Below are positions 36,768 through 44,691 of a stretch of 64,000 bases of DNA, piece after piece. This stretch comes from Candidatus Vicinibacter affinis. Lineage in GTDB: Bacteria > Bacteroidota > Bacteroidia > Chitinophagales > Saprospiraceae. The notes below the pieces were generated by a model. That model saw only the letters and a list, made by a program, of their open reading frames with translations, was not told the DNA's origin and ran no database searches. The stretch covers positions 1,526,501 to 1,590,500 of the forward strand of contig JADJNH010000005.1 of assembly GCA_016714365.1 (NCBI GenBank), read 5' to 3'. The translations under genes and the position numbers were made by a program. The first letter of the stretch is position 1; the number at the start of each line of letters is the position of its first letter.

Positions 36768-38006
36768 CTAATTTAAAAGGATTGAAATTATTTGGTTTCT
36801 GATGGATAATAAATTTCTTTTTTGCAAATTTAATCTTCTATTAAAAAGGTATCTGGAAGATAATGAAAGATTTAAGAAGTGATTGAATATGTATAATGAA
36901 AAAATAATTCCGACAACCAATATTAAAGTTAATGCAATCCCAATATAAATCATTCCTAATATCCCAACTAACAGCATCGTGAGAATTGTTAAAACAAGAC
37001 TTAGAGCGAGTCTGACAGGTGGAACGAATTCTATATGCTTAATTTTTTTTAGTGTAAATATTTTTGCTCCTATCAAAGGTAAGCCCAGGGTAATTATTCC
37101 TGGAATTCCCAAGATAAAAGAGGTGACCAGTTCAACTGATCTCATAATAGATTTCAAGAATGAACTTTGTACGGAGAATTCAAGTGAATCTATGGATGTA
37201 AATTCTCTGGTATAATCTGCAGCTAAATCGTTTAAAATTTGTTTATGTTCAGCTACTTTAGAAAGTAACTTATGATGGATTTCAGTTTCTTGAAAAGATT
37301 CTGGTGATTGGGAATTTCGATATATAACTTCAAGAGTCCTAAATCTATTTTCATCAAATTCAGCAGGCGCTGACAAAACTACTTTATCCAAAGCTTCATA
37401 GAATTGCTGGGTAAGAAGACTTAATTTGTCTCCATTTACGGGTACATTTTTTAGAAATTCTATAACCGACATTGAAGATCCCATAAGAATTCGCACTTCA
37501 CCACCGCGATGCAGCACATCAGAGTAATTCATGCCACAAGGCACCACCATTAGGTCTTGGATTTTTTGTGCTTCCAATGAACCAATTGCAAGTCTTGCAG
37601 CGCCTTTCTGCAAGGATCTTAAGTTGCGAGACATTAATGTGCTGCCCTCTGGAAAAATTAGTATGGCATGACCTTCAGATAATTTATTAAAACATATCTC
37701 AAAAGTACTTATATTATTTCTCAGTTTTTCAAAACCATCCCTTGACCGATAAATTGGAATCTGATATGTCGATTCCAGAATTGGTTTTAACCATTTTTTT
37801 TCAAACATATCACCACGCACAAGAAAATGCAATGTGCGATGTTGAAAACAAGCTAAAATGATTGCTTCAAAAAATGAACTTGGGTGATTGCAAATAAGTA
37901 AAACTGGGCCTTTCTCAGGAATGTTCATACTGCCCTGAATGACTATCTTCTTAAAGTAGAATCTTGAGGCAAGACTGACAAGAAAATGAAAAATCCTGTA
38001 AACCAT
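36768..38006 (-). CDS. 1-acyl-glycerol-3-phosphate acyltransferase-like membrane protein (PlsC family)
   Basis: A 412-aa protein from the preferred start at 38006; the computed ORF to 38132 would overlap miaA and adds a non-conserved stretch. PlsC motifs are visible: NHPSSFFEA at 40-48 (motif I, with Glu47 where Asp is usual), a GDMF..KWL segment at 65-73, FPEGS at 118-122 (motif III) and VPCGMNY (motif IV). A helical region (about 220-300) and three or four C-terminal transmembrane segments (about 300-385) follow. It probably acylates lysophospholipid or a related lipid at the inner membrane. It is divergent from miaA. Confidence 0.82.
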   Translation of the reverse strand: MVYRIFHFLVSLASRFYFKKIVIQGSMNIPEKGPVLLICNHPSSFFEAIILACFQHRTLHFLVRGDMFEKKWLKPILESTYQIPIYRSRDGFEKLRNNISTFEICFNKLSEGHAILIFPEGSTLMSRNLRSLQKGAARLAIGSLEAQKIQDLMVVPCGMNYSDVLHRGGEVRILMGSSMSVIEFLKNVPVNGDKLSLLTQQFYEALDKVVLSAPAEFDENRFRTLEVIYRNSQSPESFQETEIHHKLLSKVAEHKQILNDLAADYTREFTSIDSLEFSVQSSFLKSIMRSVELVTSFILGIPGIITLGLPLIGAKIFTLKKIKHIEFVPPVRLALSLVLTILTMLLVGILGMIYIGIALTLILVVGIIFSLYIFNHFLNLSLSSRYLFNRRLNLQKRNLLSIRNQIISILLN

Positions 38007-38119
38007 AGTACGCAAAGATATTAATATAGTTATTGAGATGTAACTTATTTTTCTGAATGTATGATGAGTCGAGGGTCGTTTCTGTAAATATTTATAATTT
38101 TGGATTTTTAAGTAAAAGC

Positions 38120-39031
38120 GTGGAGAAATCATTAATAGTTATCTCAGGACCGACTGGAATAGGTAAAACCGATTTGGCCTTGATATTGGCTAAACAATTT
38201 AAAACAAGTATTATTTCCGCTGACAGCAGGCAAATTTATCAAAATTTCAACATAGGTACAGCTAAACCAACGCCGGAGCAGTTGGCTTCAGTGAAACATT
38301 ATTTTATTGATCACCTTTCTCCTGATTCGGTATATAGTGCAGGCCAATTTGCCTTAGAGGCAAACGATGTTTTGAGTAGCTTGTTTTCGAAGCATAATGA
38401 AGTAATACTTTGTGGAGGAACTGGTCTTTATATTAAAGCTTTGGTGGAGGGCTTGGATGAGTTTCCCGAGGTGGACCCAGAGATCAGGAATGAAATGAAT
38501 TCGTTGTACGATTCTTATGGATTGATTGCCTTGCAGAGACAGTTAGCTGAATTGGATCCTGTTTATTACAGCACGGTTGATCTTAATAATCCACATCGTT
38601 TAATCCGGGCTCTGGCTGTGATAAAATCAAGTGGTAAGCCTTTTTCTTTCTTTACCCAAAACAAAGTAAATAGATCGCGACCCTATCAGTTGATTGAAAT
38701 AAATCTTGGTATAGAAAGATCTCTTTTGTACGAAAGGATTGACAGAAGGGTCGATAATATGATTTTATCCGGGCTCATTCAAGAAGTTGAAAGTCTGCTT
38801 CCATACAAAGACTCACCTGGAATGAACACTGTTGGGTATAAGGAGATTCTTGAATACATGAATGGAACCTATGATTTGAATGTTGCAATTGAAAAGATTA
38901 AACAACATTCTCGAAATTATGCCAAACGACAAATAACCTGGTTTAATAAATACTCTTCTGCTGAAATTTTTCATCCGGAAGACTTGGAAGGTATTCAAAA
39001 TTATATTGAGGAAAAGATTCTATGTAAATAG
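38120..39031 (+). CDS. miaA: tRNA dimethylallyltransferase MiaA
   Basis: A 303-aa enzyme adding the dimethylallyl group to A37 of tRNAs reading UNN codons. Motifs: the P-loop VISGPTGIGKTDLAL near the N terminus, SADSRQIYQNFNIGTAKPT, YFIDHLSPDSVYSAGQF, LCGGTGLYIKALVEG, and late NTVGYKEILEY and NYAKRQITWF. The frame is open from 38057, but GTG 38120 (VEKSLIVISGPTG) gives the family-typical N terminus and avoids overlap with the divergent acyltransferase. The gene ends 9 bases from the convergent DUF6438 gene with no terminator between them. Confidence 0.93.
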   Translation: MEKSLIVISGPTGIGKTDLALILAKQFKTSIISADSRQIYQNFNIGTAKPTPEQLASVKHYFIDHLSPDSVYSAGQFALEANDVLSSLFSKHNEVILCGGTGLYIKALVEGLDEFPEVDPEIRNEMNSLYDSYGLIALQRQLAELDPVYYSTVDLNNPHRLIRALAVIKSSGKPFSFFTQNKVNRSRPYQLIEINLGIERSLLYERIDRRVDNMILSGLIQEVESLLPYKDSPGMNTVGYKEILEYMNGTYDLNVAIEKIKQHSRNYAKRQITWFNKYSSAEIFHPEDLEGIQNYIEEKILCK

Positions 39032-39040
39032 GTAAAATAT

Positions 39041-39784
39041 TTAAAAGTCATCTCTCCCTTCCAACTTTCGGTTATAAATGGCTAATCTAATCCCTGGAAC
39101 TTTTCTTAATAATATGAGCATTTCATAACTTTCAATCAATTTAGTGTCGTAAGTAAATAGGAAGAAGTTCATATATTCTGAAATCCTCTTTTTAGTTTTC
39201 AAACCATATGCTGCAAATTTTTGCATAAGCATTTCGCTGTTTAAGGTGGAGTCCATATCAATCTGTATTTCTGAAGTGATAAGGTTGGGATTTGTTAAGT
39301 CTTCTTTTTTAAGTATCTGAGTCCATTTTTCAGTTTTAATTAAGTCAGCCAGATCAGCTTGCAAAGTTTCTATTTCTTTTGGTAGTAAGGTGTTTGATGC
39401 AATACTTTTAAATATACTGTCAGTTGCTCCATAATAAATCAATTCAGTAGAAGGCAAATCAGGGATATTACGAAAATACGAATTCTTGTAAGATTTCCAA
39501 TTCAAACTGGTTATCTTCTTGGTAAAAGTTTCTTTCTTTTCTTTATCCAGTTGACAAAAATGTACACCTGTCTTGTCTAAATTCTCCTTGCCTTCCAAAA
39601 CAACCAGTCCATCTTTATACAGACTCAACCTATAAACCTGACATTTTCCAAAGCAAGGTGACTTTTTAAAACTGACTAATTTTTCTATTCGTTTGTCTGG
39701 TTGAGATATGATTCCCTGGCTAGATTTGCAAGACACTCCCAGAAGTAAGTGTAAAAGAAAAAGATATACTGGAAAATTTTTCAT
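39041..39784 (-). CDS. DUF6438-type lipoprotein
   Basis: A 247-aa protein with a lipoprotein signal (lipobox LGVSC, Cys19). A small domain follows with SPCFGKCQVYRLSLYKDGLVVLEG (42-65); the C-F-G-x-C pattern (Cys44, Cys48) followed by two beta strands is how I remember DUF6438. The remainder (about 110-247) is a second, unrecognised part with YEMLILLRKVPGIRLAIYNRK at its end. Third gene of a minus-strand set, 9 bases after the M43 protease. Function unknown; the two Cys may bind metal or form a disulfide. Confidence 0.7.
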   Translation of the reverse strand: MKNFPVYLFLLHLLLGVSCKSSQGIISQPDKRIEKLVSFKKSPCFGKCQVYRLSLYKDGLVVLEGKENLDKTGVHFCQLDKEKKETFTKKITSLNWKSYKNSYFRNIPDLPSTELIYYGATDSIFKSIASNTLLPKEIETLQADLADLIKTEKWTQILKKEDLTNPNLITSEIQIDMDSTLNSEMLMQKFAAYGLKTKKRISEYMNFFLFTYDTKLIESYEMLILLRKVPGIRLAIYNRKLEGRDDF

Positions 39785-39793
39785 TTTATTGGA

Positions 39794-40978
39794 TTATGGC
39801 ATTGAAATTACCTTAAAAGTAGTATTGAATTCACCATTGACAATCTGAATCAGGTAAATTGAGGACTCTAAGTTAAAAGAATTTCTAGGAAATAATATTC
39901 TTTGATTTTCAATAAACTCTTCCTCGACGATCATTTTACCGGTAAGATCCCAAAGCCTTATTTTTGAGGACCATATCGTCATGTCTTCAGATTCTATCAA
40001 CCATTGGTTGCCATGCTGAGGAAGCTGCCGGATTGATAATGCTTTTGCAATTGAACTTTGACAATTTAGATTTGCAAGATCAGTTCTGTATAATTCCAAA
40101 TACTGGTGCATTCTTGTCACTTGTTCCTCTGTAAATAGTTGCATGCATGGGTCATTTACAAGGCTCATAAAATTCATAAACATACTGGATCTGTTACAGG
40201 AATATTGTGGGTAATCCGGACAGTCAAAATAATTTACTGATTGGGGTGGAGTGTCATTTATCTGATCATCCTGACTGCAGTCAGCAGGATCTGAATTTAC
40301 ACTCAAATGAAGCAGTCCGGCATAATGACCAAATTCGTGAATCAAGGTATAGCCAAGATGAAATGGAAAATTATTGGAATTTAGACCAAAGTACCGAGGG
40401 TCAATAATTATTCCATCAAGAATGTCTGTGGCTTGCCATGGAAAAATGGCTTCTCCAGGAGGACAATTTTTTCGAGAACCAACAAAAATATTGACATATT
40501 TTTTGGGGTCCCAAGGATCTATTCCGCCCAATAATGAAGTCATGATATTTTTTCTTCCAAATTCATTCCTGCATCCGATATCATCGATCGTTGTTTTTGT
40601 TCTGGTTATACCGTTGGTTTTTCGCCCCTTTGGATCTATTGAGGCAAGACAAAATTTGATTCCAGGTGTTTTCCCATTGTCGCGAAATTCTTTAGGTATA
40701 CCAGCATTTTTACGAGGATCATAATGTTGAAATATTCTATTCAATACTTCCAGTTGAGAATAAATTCTGGAATCAGGGATGTTCTCCTCTTCATTTTGGA
40801 ATACAATGTGAAAAACAATATTGAATTCTTTTATTCCCCTTTTATTAGCACTTTTAGTAATATTTTTATGGGAACTTTCAGGAACCAATGGGCTCGTTGT
40901 TCCACACCGCTGTCCAAGGAGATGGCTAAGTGAAAACCCAACTAGAAAGTACATGATGAATCCAATTTTATAATTCAT
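39794..40978 (-). CDS. Secreted pappalysin-like zinc metalloprotease (M43) with T9SS-type C-terminal domain
   Basis: A 394-aa protein with a signal peptide (about 1-23). The catalytic domain has the metzincin motif HEFGHYAGLLH, with zinc ligands His214, His218 and His224 and the base Glu215, and a Met-turn in MFMNFMSLVNDPCMQLFT (Met268 or Met271). It also shows NDTPPQ and several paired cysteines, as in M43 cytophagalysins. The C-terminal 75 residues (WSSKIRLWDLTGKMIVEEEF ... SIYLIQIVNGEFNTTFKVI) look like a type A T9SS sorting domain. The enzyme should be secreted and active. The ATG overlaps the upstream gene's stop by 4 bases. Confidence 0.88.
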   Translation of the reverse strand: MNYKIGFIMYFLVGFSLSHLLGQRCGTTSPLVPESSHKNITKSANKRGIKEFNIVFHIVFQNEEENIPDSRIYSQLEVLNRIFQHYDPRKNAGIPKEFRDNGKTPGIKFCLASIDPKGRKTNGITRTKTTIDDIGCRNEFGRKNIMTSLLGGIDPWDPKKYVNIFVGSRKNCPPGEAIFPWQATDILDGIIIDPRYFGLNSNNFPFHLGYTLIHEFGHYAGLLHLSVNSDPADCSQDDQINDTPPQSVNYFDCPDYPQYSCNRSSMFMNFMSLVNDPCMQLFTEEQVTRMHQYLELYRTDLANLNCQSSIAKALSIRQLPQHGNQWLIESEDMTIWSSKIRLWDLTGKMIVEEEFIENQRILFPRNSFNLESSIYLIQIVNGEFNTTFKVISMP

Positions 40979-42699
40979 TTGGTAAAACTAATTTCAAAAA
41001 TTGGATCTTCATTCGCATTATTTAACGGGGCTTCCTTACTTTCTATCCCAAACGAAATATTTTGCGCTCTAATTCCCATGGCTAAAAAAAGTTTACTGAT
41101 GGTTGAGGTTCTTAGAATATTAATTTCTTTTGATTCAAGTTTTGTTTTTTTTCCCTTTAATGAAGTATAAATATGAATAATCAAATCTTGTTCTTGCTTT
41201 AATGCTTCAATTACTTCCAGTAATATTTCCGAACCGGATTGACTTAATGCAATACTTTTTATATCAAATAAAGCTTCATGAGGAAACGAAATTTGAATTA
41301 GGTCTTTTCCTGGACTTATGTTTAATCTGGTATTGGAGTGGGTTTTTCCCAGTTCGTTAAATTTCTTGATGGTGATTGCACTGAAGCTGATTGACGGTTT
41401 TAGATTTGCATTGGGATTTTTAGGTATATCTGTATTGTTTTGTCTTACTTCATTTTCTTTAACCAAATTCATTTGCTTTGAATTTATTTTATTCAATGAA
41501 TCTCTTGTATTGAGATTGTTGATTTTGATATTAAGAATTTGAATTTCATTTTGTTTTGTTTTGATTTTATTCTCCGATGTTTCTAACTTATTTTCTAATC
41601 TATTTTTTGCTTTTTCAGCAGAGTCTTTATATGTGTTGTGTATATTTTGAACAGAATCAACAGCCCGTTTTAATTTTGTGGAATAATTATTAAACGAAAC
41701 TTTATTTAGTGAATCAATTGATTTGGTGATCAAATACTCATGTTGAAAAATTATTTTTTGATTTAAAATTTCAATTTGTTTTTCTAATAGTACACTCTCT
41801 TGCCTAAGTTTATTTAATTTATCTGCGTTTGCGTTTATTTGATTTTTAAGATCTTGATTTTCGTTTAAAAATCTATTGCTGGATTCTACATGTTCTTCTA
41901 ATTTCTTTTTTAATATTATATTTTCATCCACAGCAATATTGGCTGCATTTAGTTTTGAATTTAAGTAATCAAGATTTGTTTCCAGACTATTTATTCTTTC
42001 ATTTTTAGATTTAAGTTCCATTTCAAGCTGATCAATTTCGTTATTTCTTTTACTCAAAGAGATTTGCTTTTTAATTGAATCCAAATCTTCTAATATTTTT
42101 TCCTTTTCTGTCTCTAATTCTGAATTTTTTAATTTTAAAGTGCCTAAATCTTCTTGACATAAGGCTAGATCAGCTTCTGCTTTTCCATTTTTTATGTTTT
42201 CATCAATTTGATCCCGGAGATTTTCAATTTCAACATTCAGACCTATTATACTTTTATTTTTTAAATTAAGTTCATTATTAAGCTCATTAATTGTAAGGAT
42301 GGCATTATTTTGCTTTTCGGAAATCACCGTTTTTTGAAGACTCATTTGGGTTAGTTCTTCATTTAATTTTTTATTTTCTAATTCTAGGTTGTTGATTATT
42401 TTACTTGAAGGTTCAGATGTTTTTGGATTTTGGTTTATTTTTAGCTCAACATCCTTGATGTCAGTAGAATCTTTTTTAGATTGGAGGTAGAGAGCAGAAA
42501 GGACATCCTCAGTTTTTCTTAATTGGATTTTAGTGTTTTTTAAATCTTCCTCAAGTTGAACATTTAATAGGGAGACAGATTCTAATTGTCTTATTTCTTC
42601 TCGAAGTCTTGTGTTGTCGGCTTCACTTCTTTCTAGAATTCTGCTTGTCTTACATCCTAAAGAAATGAAGAACAGAAGTAAGGCGAAATACTTTGACAT
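40975..42699 (-). CDS. Long coiled-coil lipoprotein with OmpA-like C-terminal domain
   Basis: A 574-aa protein from the ATG at 42699, which gives a lipoprotein signal (lipobox ISLGC); the computed ORF to 42726 lacks one at its start. About residues 20-400 are a near-continuous coiled coil, rich in Leu, Asn, Lys and Glu, long enough to span a good part of the periplasm. The last roughly 135 residues look like a degenerate OmpA/MotB-type peptidoglycan-binding domain: LFDIKSIALSQSGSEILLEV, a short LIIHIYTS strand and ILRTSTISKLFLAMGI. The usual NxxLSxxRA signature is not intact. It is first in a coupled set with the M43 protease and the DUF6438 lipoprotein. Confidence 0.72.
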   Translation of the reverse strand: MSKYFALLLFFISLGCKTSRILERSEADNTRLREEIRQLESVSLLNVQLEEDLKNTKIQLRKTEDVLSALYLQSKKDSTDIKDVELKINQNPKTSEPSSKIINNLELENKKLNEELTQMSLQKTVISEKQNNAILTINELNNELNLKNKSIIGLNVEIENLRDQIDENIKNGKAEADLALCQEDLGTLKLKNSELETEKEKILEDLDSIKKQISLSKRNNEIDQLEMELKSKNERINSLETNLDYLNSKLNAANIAVDENIILKKKLEEHVESSNRFLNENQDLKNQINANADKLNKLRQESVLLEKQIEILNQKIIFQHEYLITKSIDSLNKVSFNNYSTKLKRAVDSVQNIHNTYKDSAEKAKNRLENKLETSENKIKTKQNEIQILNIKINNLNTRDSLNKINSKQMNLVKENEVRQNNTDIPKNPNANLKPSISFSAITIKKFNELGKTHSNTRLNISPGKDLIQISFPHEALFDIKSIALSQSGSEILLEVIEALKQEQDLIIHIYTSLKGKKTKLESKEINILRTSTISKLFLAMGIRAQNISFGIESKEAPLNNANEDPIFEISFTK

Positions 42700-42820
42700 G
42701 TTTAGGTAATTCACGAATCTTGACATAACTTGGTGTAAAATTAAGCCTTTTGTAACAATTTGCCTTTTTATGGGTTGATGTATGTTTGTATCTTAACAAT
42801 TTAATAGTTGGTTTAAATCC

Positions 42821-44044
42821 ATGATAAAACTAAAAAATTCTCAACTTCAGTTTAAGGTGGCATCGAATTTTGACCAATTTGAAGGAGATTGGCATTTGGG
42901 GGAGGCTTTACCATTCTTTTTCAGACCTGGATATTTAAATGCTTTAAGCTCTGCAGCTCCCAATGGAATATCTTTTTTATATGGTATAGTTTACCGTGGC
43001 GATCAAAAGGTTGCTTTGTTTTGTTTTCAAACTTTTTTCTTCGATGCAGAACAGCGGTTAAAGTTACATACTCATAGTGACCGTCCTGTATCGTATATGG
43101 ATAAAATTGCTGTGGCGGTTAAGAAATTTGTCGCAAGGAAAGTGAGTATGAAAGTTGTTGTTGCAGGCACACTAATGGCGCCTGGCCCCTATGGTTTCTT
43201 ATTTTGGGAAGGGTTAAGCAGTGCGGATCGGCAACAAATTATCCAACAGATTGCCGCTTATTTTCTTAAAGCTGCCGAAGATGCATACGGTGTAAGTATG
43301 TTTATTGTTAAGGATTTGCCTCAGCTTGACAGGCTCAAGGGACTATGCGCCTACACTTTTCCTTCATTTTATGAATTCACCATCCAACCAACCATGGTAC
43401 TTAAGCTCCGCTCGGATTGGAATTCATTAGATGATTACATGAACTCCTTACAAAGTAAGTACAGAGTCAAGACAAGAAAAGTGTTGAAGCTGGGGGAGGG
43501 ATTGGAAGAGGTGGCCATGGATAGTTTCAATTTTCAACCCTACAAATCCATTGTGTTTGAATTATACCAACAAGTTTCTATTGCTGCGGGATTTAATCTG
43601 ATTGAACTTCATCCAGATTATTTTCAAACTTTGCTTGAGCACTGTTCAGATAATTTTGGACTCAAAATTATTTTCTATCAGTCAAAACCCATTGCTTTTT
43701 ATAGTTATATTATAGATGGGGAGGTTTTTCAAGCACATTTTATAGGCTATGAGAGGTCTTACAATAATAATTTGGAATTATATCATAATATCTTGTTGAG
43801 GTTATTGCAAACAGCCATCAACGTAAAGGCAAAGGAAATTAATTTTGCCCGAACGGCGTTGGAGATAAAGAGTTCAGTTGGGGCTGAGCCTCATGATTTG
43901 TTTTGTTACATTGCACATAAGTCCAAGATAATCAACAGTGTAGTTCCACATATTTTAGAGTTTTTAAAGCCAAAAGACGATTGGATTCAAAGAAGACCGT
44001 TTAAGGATTCAAATCTTGTCGTTAATCCCTTGTTAAAAAGTTAA
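42821..44044 (+). CDS. GNAT/FemAB-like acyltransferase
   Basis: A 407-aa cytoplasmic protein. The second half has the GNAT-fold segment of the BioF2/FemAB-like group: SLQSKYRVKTRKVLKLGEGL (about 208-227), FGLKIIFYQSKPIAFYSYII (about 284-303), and HFIGYERSYNNNLELYHNIL (about 309-328), which resembles the acceptor-binding region. Related proteins transfer aminoacyl or acyl groups to peptidoglycan precursors or lipids; the substrate here is unknown. The start ATG 42821 is divergent from the coiled-coil lipoprotein gene with 121 bases between. The N-terminal third is unrecognised. Confidence 0.7.
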   Translation: MIKLKNSQLQFKVASNFDQFEGDWHLGEALPFFFRPGYLNALSSAAPNGISFLYGIVYRGDQKVALFCFQTFFFDAEQRLKLHTHSDRPVSYMDKIAVAVKKFVARKVSMKVVVAGTLMAPGPYGFLFWEGLSSADRQQIIQQIAAYFLKAAEDAYGVSMFIVKDLPQLDRLKGLCAYTFPSFYEFTIQPTMVLKLRSDWNSLDDYMNSLQSKYRVKTRKVLKLGEGLEEVAMDSFNFQPYKSIVFELYQQVSIAAGFNLIELHPDYFQTLLEHCSDNFGLKIIFYQSKPIAFYSYIIDGEVFQAHFIGYERSYNNNLELYHNILLRLLQTAINVKAKEINFARTALEIKSSVGAEPHDLFCYIAHKSKIINSVVPHILEFLKPKDDWIQRRPFKDSNLVVNPLLKS

Positions 44045-44090
44045 AAGCGGTCTAAAGGCAAATTTTAGACTGTTAACTTTGTCATTAGCC

Positions 44091-44690
44091 ATGAATTTAA
44101 GAATAATCTTTGCTGCAATCTTTATCACCCTATCAACGGTCTTTAACCTAACCGCCCAGGATGAACCACCTTTGTTATCGGGTATCAAGGGTAATTTTTT
44201 CATTTTAAATGAGGGCAGGGATTCAATGGAATTTGCGGGTTTAAAGGATTCACAAAGTCAACTTATATTTTGTTTGTTTCATGCGGAGGAAGATCCAATT
44301 GGCCTGGACCCTGGATTAAGTACAGATGGAAGGTGGAGAGCGCTTAATTTGCTAAAGATTCTCAAAAATATTGAATTAAAGGCATTTTTTACCACCCCTT
44401 TTCGAAACAACATTCTTACCCTCCAACCTTTAACAGATTTTAAAAGGACACAGCCGGTGTATTACGATCAGGCTGATTTAAAGAGTCTATTCAACCAAAT
44501 AGACAATGTCAATCCCGGAAATTTAGTAATGATGATTCACCACGCTACATTTCCTACAATATTTAAGAATTTCATGGGGGAAGATTTATTGGAGGACATT
44601 AGTTTGGAACCAGCCAATAGAATTTTCATCATTTATAGAGAACCAAAATCAAAACCAACATTTTTTACCTTTAGGTACAACATCAGGTAA
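44091..44690 (+). CDS. Secreted, degenerate histidine-phosphatase-like protein
   Basis: A 199-aa protein from ATG 44091 (a TTG at 44079 would extend it by 4 residues). The signal peptide ends FNLTAQ. The remainder follows the phosphohistidine phosphatase plan: FCLFHAEEDP where RHxE is expected, GLSTDGRWRALNLLKIL, then FFTTPFRNN where STPxxRT is expected, and MMIHHATFPTIF where the second catalytic His region lies. The conserved Arg before the first His is missing (Phe-His), so activity is doubtful. It ends 1 base before valS. The family call is by pattern and is not certain. Confidence 0.6.
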   Translation: MNLRIIFAAIFITLSTVFNLTAQDEPPLLSGIKGNFFILNEGRDSMEFAGLKDSQSQLIFCLFHAEEDPIGLDPGLSTDGRWRALNLLKILKNIELKAFFTTPFRNNILTLQPLTDFKRTQPVYYDQADLKSLFNQIDNVNPGNLVMMIHHATFPTIFKNFMGEDLLEDISLEPANRIFIIYREPKSKPTFFTFRYNIR

Positions 44691-44691
44691 T

